Source of the DNA: an uncultured Bacteroidales bacterium
Lineage (GTDB): Bacteria; Bacteroidota; Bacteroidia; Bacteroidales; Bacteroidaceae
Direction: 5' to 3'
NCBI GenBank assembly: GCA_902796835.1
Contig: CADBQP010000007.1
Location: 1-64,000 of the forward strand
Length of the DNA: 64,000 bases
A program made the position numbers and the translations under genes. The first letter of the stretch is position 1. Each line of letters opens with the position of its first letter. Below, in pieces: positions 16,460-24,469 of the stretch. A model generated the notes under the pieces. The model was given only the letters and a program-made list of their open reading frames with translations, did no database searches and was not told where the DNA came from.

Positions 16460-17635
16460 TTATCCGCGGTTGGCGAGCTCATCGAGAATTCTCCAGCAGT
16501 TGAAGAGTCCGCGTGGCACGTGGAAACAACCCTTCCATTTGCCTCCCTTGAGGGGCAGGAGCACTTCTCCCTGACGATTCAGGTATCCATACCATTCAGG
16601 GTGCTCGCTGTCGGCAAAGTGTGACCACGTATATTCGTGTATGCGCTCAAACCATTCCAGACATTTGGGATTTCCAGTGAGCTGATAGCCTTTGATAAAG
16701 GAAATGAGTGCCTCGAGGTGCACCCACCAAAGTTTTTGGTCGTACTCAAGTTCGTGGCGTGGCTTGCCGAGGCGATCCATGAAGTAGAAAATGCCGCCAA
16801 ATTTCTCGTCCCAGCCATATTCTGCTTCTGCAATGGCGATTTCTACAGCCTTTTCAATAAGGTCTTGGCGCCCAAGGCGCTTGCCAAGGTCCATTATGAA
16901 CCATGTGCTTTCAATGGCATGGCCGGGGTTCATTTTTCTGCCGTCGAAGCTGTCGACCAGCTCGCCGTTCTTTCCAAGAGCTTCCACGATGAGTCCGAGC
17001 TCAGGGCGATAGAAAACGTCGAGCACTTCATGCAGACAAGTGTCAATGGTTTTCTGCAAAAATTCCGGTTCAAGGAGTTGTTCAATTTCCAGGGCCACGT
17101 TACAAAGAATCATGGGCAGGTCGAACGTCTTCATGGCTCGGGCTCCGGGTGCTGCCTTGTTCCATTTTCCTTTCGGATTGTCAACTTTTGAAAGCACAAT
17201 GTCGAAGGTTCGCTTGGCAATGTCGGCATACTCCTTGTTTCCGGTGGCGATGCTCAGTTGGCCAAAGGCAATCACGGCAAAGGTGTAGGAAAAAATATTG
17301 TAGGGCTCCACCAATGGATGTCCCTCGCGGTCAAGGGCAAAATACCAATTCAAATTGCCGTCGTGGCCGTATTTTTTAAGAAATTCGGCTCCTTGGATGG
17401 CACAGTCGAGCCATTCTTGTTTTTTCTCCACTTCGTTATAAAGTTTAGAGAACATCCACACTTCTCTTCCTTGCATCCACACGAATTTGTCGGTGTCGTA
17501 GACGTTGCCTTCGCGGTCAAGGCAGGTGAAATAGCCGCCAAACTCCTTGTCTTGCGACTTTTCGAGCCAGAATGGGATGACTTTGTCAAGAAGTTCGCTG
17601 CGATATTGCTGCGAGAGCTGTTTGAAATTTACCAT
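16460..17635 (-). CDS. N-acylglucosamine 2-epimerase family protein
   Basis: Predicted cytosolic (alpha/alpha)6-barrel epimerase that interconverts N-acetylmannosamine and N-acetylglucosamine. This would follow NanA in the pathway seen in Bacteroides, where free GlcNAc is later phosphorylated. The length, 391 aa, is typical. The conserved active-site segment NPGHAIESTWF lies near residue 235, and a second His-rich turn is WWVHLEALIS. The neighbours nanA, a sialic-acid-type symporter and yhcH make ManNAc the best substrate guess. Confidence 0.88.
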   Translation of the reverse strand: MVNFKQLSQQYRSELLDKVIPFWLEKSQDKEFGGYFTCLDREGNVYDTDKFVWMQGREVWMFSKLYNEVEKKQEWLDCAIQGAEFLKKYGHDGNLNWYFALDREGHPLVEPYNIFSYTFAVIAFGQLSIATGNKEYADIAKRTFDIVLSKVDNPKGKWNKAAPGARAMKTFDLPMILCNVALEIEQLLEPEFLQKTIDTCLHEVLDVFYRPELGLIVEALGKNGELVDSFDGRKMNPGHAIESTWFIMDLGKRLGRQDLIEKAVEIAIAEAEYGWDEKFGGIFYFMDRLGKPRHELEYDQKLWWVHLEALISFIKGYQLTGNPKCLEWFERIHEYTWSHFADSEHPEWYGYLNRQGEVLLPLKGGKWKGCFHVPRGLFNCWRILDELANRG

Positions 17636-17700
17636 GTGAGGTTTTTGTTTGTCGTTTATAGTTACAAATTAAAAATTACTACGTGTGAAATAAAGCTTTG

Positions 17701-20319
17701 TTACTCTTTTGGGCATGTTTCCCAGGTGAGTCCGGTTTGAGTGCCTTCTTGTTTCCACACAAACGAAAGTAGCAGTGCCACAACTACGCTCACGGCCATC
17801 GAAACGAAGCCAAAGAGCAGGAAGTTGACTTGTGTGTAAAAATTCATCCAAAATACCACCGCCGTTCCGCAAAGGAAGCCGATGAGCGCCGAGGTGGAAT
17901 TAATTCTGGGGAAGAAAATACCCATAATAAAGAGTCCGCCAATTCCGCCGCTGAGCAGTCCGAGAATGGTGTTGAAGTAGTCGAGCAACGACTGTATGTC
18001 GACAGTAGCCATCAAAATGGCTATGAACATGCCGATGACGCCCGAAATCACACCTGCCCAGCGTGCCACGGAAAGTTGCTTCTTGTCGCTGATGTTCTTG
18101 AAGGCTTTCTTGTATATATCCACCGTGAAAGCTGTGCTCACCGAGTTGATGTTTGACGCGATGGTGCTCATTGTGGCTGCAAAAACGGCAGCAATGAGTA
18201 AGCCAGCAATGCCTGCAGGCAGTTGGCTCATCATGAAGAATGGGAAAATGGCGTCGCTCTTTTGCATTGTCATGTCCATGGCGGCCGGATGAGTCTTGAA
18301 GAATGTGTAAAGTCCGGTTCCAATGGTGAAAAAGGCTATGGTCACAAAGACACTCATCAGTCCGTTTGTCAAGATGCCGCGTGCAGCGCTCTTCTCGTCT
18401 TTTGTTGTGAGATAGCGCTGAATTACGGTTTGGTCGCTGGTGTAGGAGATGAGGTTGTTGGCTAAGCCGCCGAGAATAACAACCCAGAAGGTGGCATTTT
18501 TCCAGTCGAAACTCCAGTCGAAGAGGCGGAATTTGTTATCGGTCCATCCAATGTCAAAGAAATCGGTTGCTCCGTTTCCAGTGTTCACAATGAGGTATAC
18601 AGCAGCGAGGATTGCGCCGCCCACAAGGATGATACCTTGGATTACGTCGCCCCACACCACAGCTTCGACACCGCCCATCGTGCAATATACGATGGTGATT
18701 ACAGCCATCAGGATGATGCAAATGAAAATGTCAATGCCAGTTACGGCTGTCATGGCAAGGCTGGGGAGGAAGAGTACAAGTGCCATGCGTGCAATCATGA
18801 ATACAATGAAGAGCAGACTGGCCATGAGTCGTGTCAGATAGTTGAAGCGGCGTTCAAGATACTCGTATGCCGTTGTGACATTGAGCCTTCTGAAGAAGGG
18901 AAGGTAATACTTTATGACAGGGAACGATACCAGCAAAATCATGATTTGCATGGGGTAGTATGTCCAGTCGGTAGCATAAGCTTTGGCGGGTATGCTCATA
19001 TATGTTATGGCTGAAAGCATAGTGGCAAAGATGCTGATGCCGGCTGCCCACCAAGGAATGCGCCCACCGCCCTTAAAGAAGTCTTCTCCACCCTTTTGGC
19101 GACGCATGAAGTAGACACCAAGCATAATCATGGCCACGAGATAGAGTATTAGCACAAGCCAGTTGAGCCATCCAAAATGGGCAGTATAGGTCATCTCTAC
19201 GTCGGTGACGCTCGACGAGCGCACTCCGGGTTTCACTTCACCATTGACAAGAACCCAATGTGTGTGTCCTCCCAAATTCTTAATGGGAACAACGGCAGCT
19301 CCAGCCCTGGCAAAATTGGCGTTGTCAAAGACTTCGGCCCACGAGTTCGTTACCGTTTGATACACCAGCAGGCTTTTGTTGAATTTATACCAGTCTGCGG
19401 GATGTGTCAGATAATCTTCGGTGGGCTCATTGATGGCCTTTTCAAAAATGTCTTTGTTCACTCCGCCAAAAAATAACACATGGCCGCAGCCACTGGGCAC
19501 AGCAACAGCTCCTATGAGGGCGCGTTTTTCGTTTTGGCCGTAGGGTGTTATGTCGGCAAGGGGAGACCAAACGTTGGTCTTTGGATTGTAGGTCAGTCCG
19601 TTGGGGAGGGCTGCCTTTAGTTCTGGGTTATAACCGCCAAACAGGTAGAATTGTGGTCCCAAAGCGCCATTTTGAACTACTGCGGCAGGCTGCACTCTTC
19701 CTTCGTGCGACGTTGTAGCATAGTCGGGCAGTTTCTCCCAACCGGCTTCAGCTGCAGGATATTTCATACGGTAGGCGGCCAGCGACGGAGTGCCGTTTGA
19801 TAATCCGCCAGCCACGTAAATGTATCCGTCTCCATATGCACCAGCCATTTGGTCAATTCCAATGGGGAGCGATGCAAGGCGCGTTGTAACTGCTTTGCCA
19901 TCCTGAATTTTAATTAGGAAAACACCATTCTCAGAGTTCTCTCCGTCTGATGTCCCGCCCATGCAAATTATTCCGTCGGGCACACTTACGGCTACTCCAT
20001 ATGCCAGTGGTTTGGGGAGTTCTCCCACTTTTTCCCACTTACTGCCTTGCAGGGGATTCTTAAGGGCATATATGTCTGAATAGAATTGCTTTTCTCCTCC
20101 TTCAGCGGCTGGCTTTAAGGCGAAATTGCAGCCACCAGCCACAACTAAAAAGTCGCCACTCATGCCGGCAAAGGGGGCCGATACCCCTTCAGGGCCGCCC
20201 ACAGACAGAGGAGCCAGGCTCTTGACATTAATGTCGTTGAATTTTGTTTCGCTCTGGCCCATACAAAGGGTTGTGACGCTGAGAGCCAGAAGCAGGATAA
20301 TTCCTTTGACTTTGTTCAT
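17701..20319 (-). CDS. Kelch-type mutarotase fused to a sodium:solute symporter
   Basis: An 872-aa two-part protein. After a signal peptide (about 1-22), residues 30-365 form a kelch-like propeller of the cyclically permuted mutarotase (NanM-like) type, with repeated GG motifs such as VAGG, CMGGTSDG and LFGGYNPE. From about 376 to 860 it is a multi-span symporter of the SSS family, beginning WLVLILYLVAMIMLGVYFM with core GGRIPWWAAGISIFATM. The propeller would lie in the periplasm and could convert the sialic-acid anomer before sodium-coupled uptake. It sits between nanA and the epimerase. Substrate is inferred from context. Confidence 0.88.
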   Translation of the reverse strand: MNKVKGIILLLALSVTTLCMGQSETKFNDINVKSLAPLSVGGPEGVSAPFAGMSGDFLVVAGGCNFALKPAAEGGEKQFYSDIYALKNPLQGSKWEKVGELPKPLAYGVAVSVPDGIICMGGTSDGENSENGVFLIKIQDGKAVTTRLASLPIGIDQMAGAYGDGYIYVAGGLSNGTPSLAAYRMKYPAAEAGWEKLPDYATTSHEGRVQPAAVVQNGALGPQFYLFGGYNPELKAALPNGLTYNPKTNVWSPLADITPYGQNEKRALIGAVAVPSGCGHVLFFGGVNKDIFEKAINEPTEDYLTHPADWYKFNKSLLVYQTVTNSWAEVFDNANFARAGAAVVPIKNLGGHTHWVLVNGEVKPGVRSSSVTDVEMTYTAHFGWLNWLVLILYLVAMIMLGVYFMRRQKGGEDFFKGGGRIPWWAAGISIFATMLSAITYMSIPAKAYATDWTYYPMQIMILLVSFPVIKYYLPFFRRLNVTTAYEYLERRFNYLTRLMASLLFIVFMIARMALVLFLPSLAMTAVTGIDIFICIILMAVITIVYCTMGGVEAVVWGDVIQGIILVGGAILAAVYLIVNTGNGATDFFDIGWTDNKFRLFDWSFDWKNATFWVVILGGLANNLISYTSDQTVIQRYLTTKDEKSAARGILTNGLMSVFVTIAFFTIGTGLYTFFKTHPAAMDMTMQKSDAIFPFFMMSQLPAGIAGLLIAAVFAATMSTIASNINSVSTAFTVDIYKKAFKNISDKKQLSVARWAGVISGVIGMFIAILMATVDIQSLLDYFNTILGLLSGGIGGLFIMGIFFPRINSTSALIGFLCGTAVVFWMNFYTQVNFLLFGFVSMAVSVVVALLLSFVWKQEGTQTGLTWETCPKE

Positions 20320-20339
20320 GGATGTAGAGATTATAAAAA

Positions 20340-20403
20340 ACGGAAAACCAAGGATTTGGCATGCTATGAGTTAAGCAATTATCTCATATCCTTAGTTTTC
20401 CGT
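20340..20403 (-). terminator. Intrinsic terminator inside the sialic-acid operon
   Basis: The arms 20340-20355 and 20388-20403 pair at 15 of 16 positions (ACGGAAAAC with GTTTTCCGT, then AAGGAT with ATCCTT), with a further inner ATGAG/CTCAT stem. On the minus strand the stem ends in CCGTTTTTTATAATC. It lies between nanA and the symporter gene, so it would reduce downstream expression relative to nanA. Confidence 0.75.
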
Positions 20404-20416
20404 CATATGCTGTCGC

Positions 20417-21331
20417 TTATTTATTACACTTGTTGAAGAAGTCGATTGCTTCGAGTTCGGCCTTCATGCGTGCTTCTTCCTCGTCGGTCATGTTTTGGAA
20501 TGGCGTGCGGTTAGGTCCGAGGTCGTATCCGATGAGTTTCATGATGCGTTTACCACCCACAATGTTGCCGCGGTAGTGACAAATCACGTCAATCACGTCT
20601 TGTGCATAATTTTGAAGCTCGCGTGCTTTCTCAAGGTCGCCGGCCTCCCAGGCTTCCTGAATGCCTACAAGACAGCGGCCGTTATAGTTCGTCGTGCCGC
20701 CTATGCCGCCCTGTGCGCCGCCCATGGCCAGACATGGCAATATGGTTTCGTCTTGACCATGAAGCATGTCGAACTTACCGTCCTTGTAGCGGCGGCAGCG
20801 GTTATACTCATAGAGACTCTCAAAAGTGTACTTAATGCCGGCGAAGTTGGGAATGCGACCATCCACTGCCTGCAGAAAGTCGAACATAGAAAGGAAAGCA
20901 CCATTGAAAGCAGGGATGTGATAGAAATAGAAAGGCAAGCGAGGAGCGCCACAGGCAATTTCTTCGCAATACTTCACCAATTCCTCAATTCTATTCACCT
21001 TAGGGAAGGGAGGCGCCATTGCTCCAATGCCCCAAGCTCCAATCTTTTGGGCATGTTCAGCCAGTCGCTTGCTGCTGCGAACACAAGTGCTTCCAACGTG
21101 AACAATCACTTTGAAGTCGGCAGGAACTGCCTTCACCCAGGTTTCTGCCAGTTTCATGCGTTCCTCTTCGTCGAGCATGTAGCCCTCGCCCGACGAGCCG
21201 TTGATGAACACGCCCTTCAAACCATTACGAGCCAAAAGAGCAGCATATTCGGGGATAATGTCGTAGTTCACGTTTCCGTTTCCATCGAATGGCGTAAATG
21301 GCGCATCGATGAGTCCTTTAATTTTTTCCAT
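20417..21331 (-). CDS. nanA: N-acetylneuraminate lyase
   Basis: Class I aldolase splitting sialic acid into pyruvate and N-acetylmannosamine. It has 304 aa. The carboxylate-binding motif is NGSSGEGYML near residue 45, the catalytic tyrosine is in FYFYHIPAFN, and the Schiff-base lysine is in FAGIKYTF. These are the hallmarks of NanA within the DapA family. It is first in the operon with the mutarotase-symporter, the epimerase and yhcH. A -7-like element on the minus strand lies at 21378-21385. Confidence 0.93.
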   Translation of the reverse strand: MEKIKGLIDAPFTPFDGNGNVNYDIIPEYAALLARNGLKGVFINGSSGEGYMLDEEERMKLAETWVKAVPADFKVIVHVGSTCVRSSKRLAEHAQKIGAWGIGAMAPPFPKVNRIEELVKYCEEIACGAPRLPFYFYHIPAFNGAFLSMFDFLQAVDGRIPNFAGIKYTFESLYEYNRCRRYKDGKFDMLHGQDETILPCLAMGGAQGGIGGTTNYNGRCLVGIQEAWEAGDLEKARELQNYAQDVIDVICHYRGNIVGGKRIMKLIGYDLGPNRTPFQNMTDEEEARMKAELEAIDFFNKCNK

Positions 21332-21377
21332 ATCAGATTTAATGATTATTAGTTAAGTCAATTTGTGATATTCCGTG

Positions 21378-21385
21378 CAAATTTA
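21378..21385 (-). promoter_or_regulatory. Possible -7 element for the nanA operon
   Basis: CAAATTTA reads TAAATTTG on the minus strand, matching TAnnTTTG. No convincing TTTG is at the -33 position, which would fit an activator-dependent promoter. The leader would be about 40 nt. Confidence 0.35.
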
Positions 21386-21460
21386 TTGGTTTTCGACAGA
21401 TAAAGTCAGTTTTTATTCCGTTTTTTTTCGTTCCACATGCATTTTCTGATAGGTTTTATC

Positions 21461-21468
21461 TAAATTTG
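21461..21468 (+). promoter_or_regulatory. Possible -7 element for thiE-mazG-ispE
   Basis: TAAATTTG on the plus strand matches TAnnTTTG in the divergent nanA/thiE gap. The -33 position lacks a clear TTTG. Confidence 0.35.
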
Positions 21469-21558
21469 CTCAAAATTACCAACGATAGATTATCAGCCAT
21501 CAGAGCCAGTGGCGTTATCGTCTTCGTGCTGTTAAAACATATAATTCATCTTAACTAT

Positions 21559-22134
21559 ATGAACGTTCAATTTCTGATTCCGATTTCTAATAAACTTCCT
21601 GAAAATGAACAGAAAGCTCTCTCTGTTCTTGACAAAGGCTGCAAGTGGTTGCGCATTGCAAAAACCGAGGCGTCCGACGACGAAGTTCGTCCCGTAATTG
21701 AGCGTCTGCTCAAAGCTTGCAAAGCACACAAAGCCACACTTGTCATCGACGACCGCCCCAACCTGGCGAAGGTTGTGGAAGCCGATGGTGTGCACCTGTC
21801 AGACGGGAAAAGCATTGCCGAAACGCGCCAACTTATTGGCGAAGAACTCATCATCGGTGCCACGCTCTCCGAATTCGATGCCATTGTGCAGGCCAAGAGT
21901 CAAGGTGCCGACTATATAGATTGCGGCCCCTACCCTGGCATAGATGCGCTTGGCTTGAAAAACCTCATGGTGCGTCTCTACGAAGCCGACTGTGCCCTCC
22001 CGATCTCAGCCTATGGACGCATCGTTCCTAATGATGTTCCCGCCATTGCCCAGACAGGAGTGAGAGCCATCACAACCAGCGATGAAACATTCTTCGAGAA
22101 AGATATATTCACCATAATTCACAAGTTCAGTTAA
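21559..22134 (+). CDS. ThiE/TenI-like thiamine phosphate synthase family protein
   Basis: Start chosen at the ATG at 21559 (MNVQFLIPISNKLPENEQ), giving 191 aa; the longer frame from 21466 overlaps the promoter-like element. It resembles thiamine phosphate synthases: VIDDRPNLAKVVEADGVHLSDG fits the ThiE pattern of a D-R segment followed by ADGVHL (residues about 66-87), and the GADYIDCGPYPG segment fits the phosphate-binding strand. However, the usual T-x-T-K after GPxF is missing (it reads IDALGLKN), and SAYGRI replaces AIGGI. It may be a diverged ThiE, a TenI-like protein or something else. mazG starts 6 nt downstream. Confidence 0.65.
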   Translation: MNVQFLIPISNKLPENEQKALSVLDKGCKWLRIAKTEASDDEVRPVIERLLKACKAHKATLVIDDRPNLAKVVEADGVHLSDGKSIAETRQLIGEELIIGATLSEFDAIVQAKSQGADYIDCGPYPGIDALGLKNLMVRLYEADCALPISAYGRIVPNDVPAIAQTGVRAITTSDETFFEKDIFTIIHKFS

Positions 22135-22140
22135 GTAATC

Positions 22141-22962
22141 ATGCACACCCGAGAGGAGAAAATCGAAGCTTTTGGCCGCTTGCTCGACGTCATGGACGAA
22201 CTTCGGCAAAAGTGTCCCTGGGACAAGAAGCAAACCATCGACAGTTTGCGCCCCAACACCATAGAAGAAACCTATGAACTCTGCGATGCCATTATCAACC
22301 ACAACTATCCCGAAATATGCAAGGAGCTTGGCGACGTCATCATGCACGTTGTATTCTATGCACTGATAGCCTCTGAAGAAGGCGAGTTTGATATTGCAGA
22401 CGTCTGCCATAAGGTGTGCGACAAACTTGTTTTTCGTCATCCCCACGTATGGCCTCCCCAACAACATGATGAGGTGATGGACAAAGCTATGCAGGCTACG
22501 ACGTCTGAACAGGTGCTCTCCGGCTGGGAACTTATCAAGCAGCGCGAGAAGGGCGGCAACAAATCCGTGCTAAGTGGTGTGCCTTTGGCTCTGCCTTCAC
22601 TCATTAAGGCCTATCGTATACAGGACAAGGCTCGAAATGTAGGTTTCGATTGGGAGAAACCTGAGCAAGTGTGGGAAAAAGTGAAAGAGGAAATCCACGA
22701 ATTTGAGCGCGAAGTGGAGCACATGGATACCGCTCGGGCTACTGCCGAGTTCGGCGATGTTATCTTTAGTATTGTTAATGCTGCCCGACTCTACCATATC
22801 AATCCCGACACTGCCCTCGAGCTCACAAACCGTAAGTTTATTAGGCGCTTCAACTATCTAGAGGCACATACTCTCAAGCAGGGCCGATCGCTCGCCGATA
22901 TGTCTCTCAGCGAAATGGACGCCATTTGGAATGAAGCCAAGCGACACGACGAAGAGTCATAA
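22141..22962 (+). CDS. mazG: Nucleoside triphosphate pyrophosphohydrolase MazG
   Basis: Hydrolyses (d)NTPs to NMP and pyrophosphate, a cleaning and stress-related function. The 273-aa protein has two MazG domains. The first opens with CPWDKKQTIDSLRPNTIEETYE near residues 28-50 (the length written here is a description of the family start), with the metal-binding E-E-x-x-E pattern. The second, around 165-250, contains KEEIHEFEREVE and EFGDVIFSIVN. It is typical of full-length E. coli-type MazG. It lies 6 nt after the ThiE-like gene and 40 nt before ispE. Confidence 0.93.
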   Translation: MHTREEKIEAFGRLLDVMDELRQKCPWDKKQTIDSLRPNTIEETYELCDAIINHNYPEICKELGDVIMHVVFYALIASEEGEFDIADVCHKVCDKLVFRHPHVWPPQQHDEVMDKAMQATTSEQVLSGWELIKQREKGGNKSVLSGVPLALPSLIKAYRIQDKARNVGFDWEKPEQVWEKVKEEIHEFEREVEHMDTARATAEFGDVIFSIVNAARLYHINPDTALELTNRKFIRRFNYLEAHTLKQGRSLADMSLSEMDAIWNEAKRHDEES

Positions 22963-23002
22963 CACTTCGCCTCACCCATAAATACATACGCACATTACCG
23001 CC

Positions 23003-23830
23003 ATGCTCACGACTCCTCCATCCAAAATCAACCTCGGATTGCACGTTGTGGCCCGTAGACCCGACGGATACCACGACCTTGAAACCATATTCTACCCTAT
23101 TCCCCTTTGCGACACTCTCGAGGTGAAGCCTGTCCCCCACGAGTCCGTGCCCTATCGACTTCAGGTCGTTGGCGCTCCCGTTGAGGGCGATCCGTCCCAA
23201 AACCTCGTTGTCAAAGTCTACGAAAGTCTGCGCATCGAATTTAATTTGCCACCTATTGATATCTATCTATGCAAGCACATCCCCACGGGGGCCGGCCTCG
23301 GTGGTGGCAGCAGTGATGCGGCGAGCATGATGTTGATGCTCAACCAGGAGTTCCGTCTTGGCCTAAATTCTGACGAAATGCGCCGTCGTCTTGCCGCATT
23401 TGGTGCCGATTGCCCCTTCTTTGTAGATGCATCGCCGTCCTATGCTACCGGGATAGGCGACCAGCTGACTCCCTGTAATGTGTCGCTACGAGGGTGGATT
23501 CTTGTGCTTATCAAGCCACCCGTCCATGTTTCCACTCGCGATGCATATGCCGGCATAACGCCCCAGCATCCTGCAGACGACCTTCGCCGCATAGTGTCGC
23601 TCTCTCCCAGCGAGTGGCGTAGTCGATTGCGCAATGACTTCGAGGAAACCGTTTTCAAGCAGTATCCTTCCATAGCGGCAATCAAGGCCACCCTTTATGA
23701 CATGGGTGCCGTCTATGCCTCGATGAGCGGAAGTGGAAGCGCCGTCTATGCGCTCTTTAAGCGCAGACAAGAGAACCTGAATAAAATCTTTCAAGATTGC
23801 TTTATCTTTCAAAGCAAATTGTACGAGTAG
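23003..23830 (+). CDS. ispE: 4-diphosphocytidyl-2-C-methyl-D-erythritol kinase
   Basis: GHMP kinase of the non-mevalonate isoprenoid pathway. It has 275 aa. The N-terminal substrate motif is PPSKINLGLHVVARRPDGYH, the ATP-binding glycine-rich loop is PTGAGLGGGSSDAA near residues 95-108, and the C-terminal motif is MSGSGSAVYALF. It is the last gene of the ThiE-like-mazG-ispE unit, converging on a lipoprotein gene across repeat array C. Confidence 0.96.
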   Translation: MLTTPPSKINLGLHVVARRPDGYHDLETIFYPIPLCDTLEVKPVPHESVPYRLQVVGAPVEGDPSQNLVVKVYESLRIEFNLPPIDIYLCKHIPTGAGLGGGSSDAASMMLMLNQEFRLGLNSDEMRRRLAAFGADCPFFVDASPSYATGIGDQLTPCNVSLRGWILVLIKPPVHVSTRDAYAGITPQHPADDLRRIVSLSPSEWRSRLRNDFEETVFKQYPSIAAIKATLYDMGAVYASMSGSGSAVYALFKRRQENLNKIFQDCFIFQSKLYE

Positions 23831-23851
23831 AAAGAACTGATAACGGAGCGC

Positions 23852-23935
23852 AAAAAAATATCTTGGAGTTAATTGAAAATATCTCCGAGATATTTTTTTC
23901 TACGTAGTCAATAGTAAAAACTATCGGCCCAGTTG
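23852..23935. repeat. Array C: four 21-bp-period units, bidirectional terminator
   Basis: Units start at 23852, 23873, 23894 and 23915. The first two are clear (ATATCTTGGAG and AAAATATCTCCGAGATAT cores), the last two are degraded but in phase, and the fourth overlaps the stop codon of the convergent lipoprotein gene at 23921. AAAAAAATATCTTGGAG (23852-23868) pairs over 17 bp, with one T-G pair, with CTCCGAGATATTTTTTT (23883-23899), giving T tracts on both strands. Confidence 0.8.
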
Positions 23936-24469
23936 TATTTTTTTTGGCGTATTGCGGACAGGCAGTCGTAAATTTCCTTTATGTAGCGTGGCTGTGTCGG
24001 TCAATAGCTGGAGTGATTCGATGTCGCGAAATCCATTCACCGTAAAGTATTTCTCGATTACGCCTGTTATAAGCACTTTCGATCTGAAAAAACCGGGATT
24101 GCTCAGCATATTGTATTGCTCTCGATATTTGCTTCCAGACACAAGTGCCACGGGAAAGCAATGATTCACATCTGTTTGCTCAATATTGTCTGCCAAAAGA
24201 AAGTTCTTGTTTTCGGAAGTCGGGAGTTTGAATAGGGCTTTTGACAAGGCGGAACCATCAATATAGCCAACTACGAATCCTACAACCGAAACCTTTTCGC
24301 CTGCTTTGCGGTTTTGCGCTTCCGCCACGCTGATGGCCGAGAGAGTATCGGCTGCTTCTTCGATTGTGGGTGCCGTCGTGGGGTCGGGCAAGTCAATTTT
24401 CGCGCATGCTGCAAACAAAAGGCAAAGCATGAGCTGAAATGCAAGAAATACATGCCTTGACGTTTTCAT
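23921..24469 (-). CDS. DUF6359-like (OB-fold) lipoprotein
   Basis: 182-aa protein starting at 24469 with a lipoprotein leader ending LLFAAC (Cys22). The body resembles small Bacteroidales OB-fold lipoproteins: KVSVVGFVVGYIDGS, then NFLLADN, FPVALVSGSKYRE and KVLITGVIEKYFTVNGF. The family assignment is from pattern memory and the function is unknown. The start ATG overlaps the stop of the HisC-like gene by 4 nt. The longer upstream frame to 24883 is an out-of-frame shadow of that gene. Confidence 0.75.
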   Translation of the reverse strand: MKTSRHVFLAFQLMLCLLFAACAKIDLPDPTTAPTIEEAADTLSAISVAEAQNRKAGEKVSVVGFVVGYIDGSALSKALFKLPTSENKNFLLADNIEQTDVNHCFPVALVSGSKYREQYNMLSNPGFFRSKVLITGVIEKYFTVNGFRDIESLQLLTDTATLHKGNLRLPVRNTPKKIQLGR

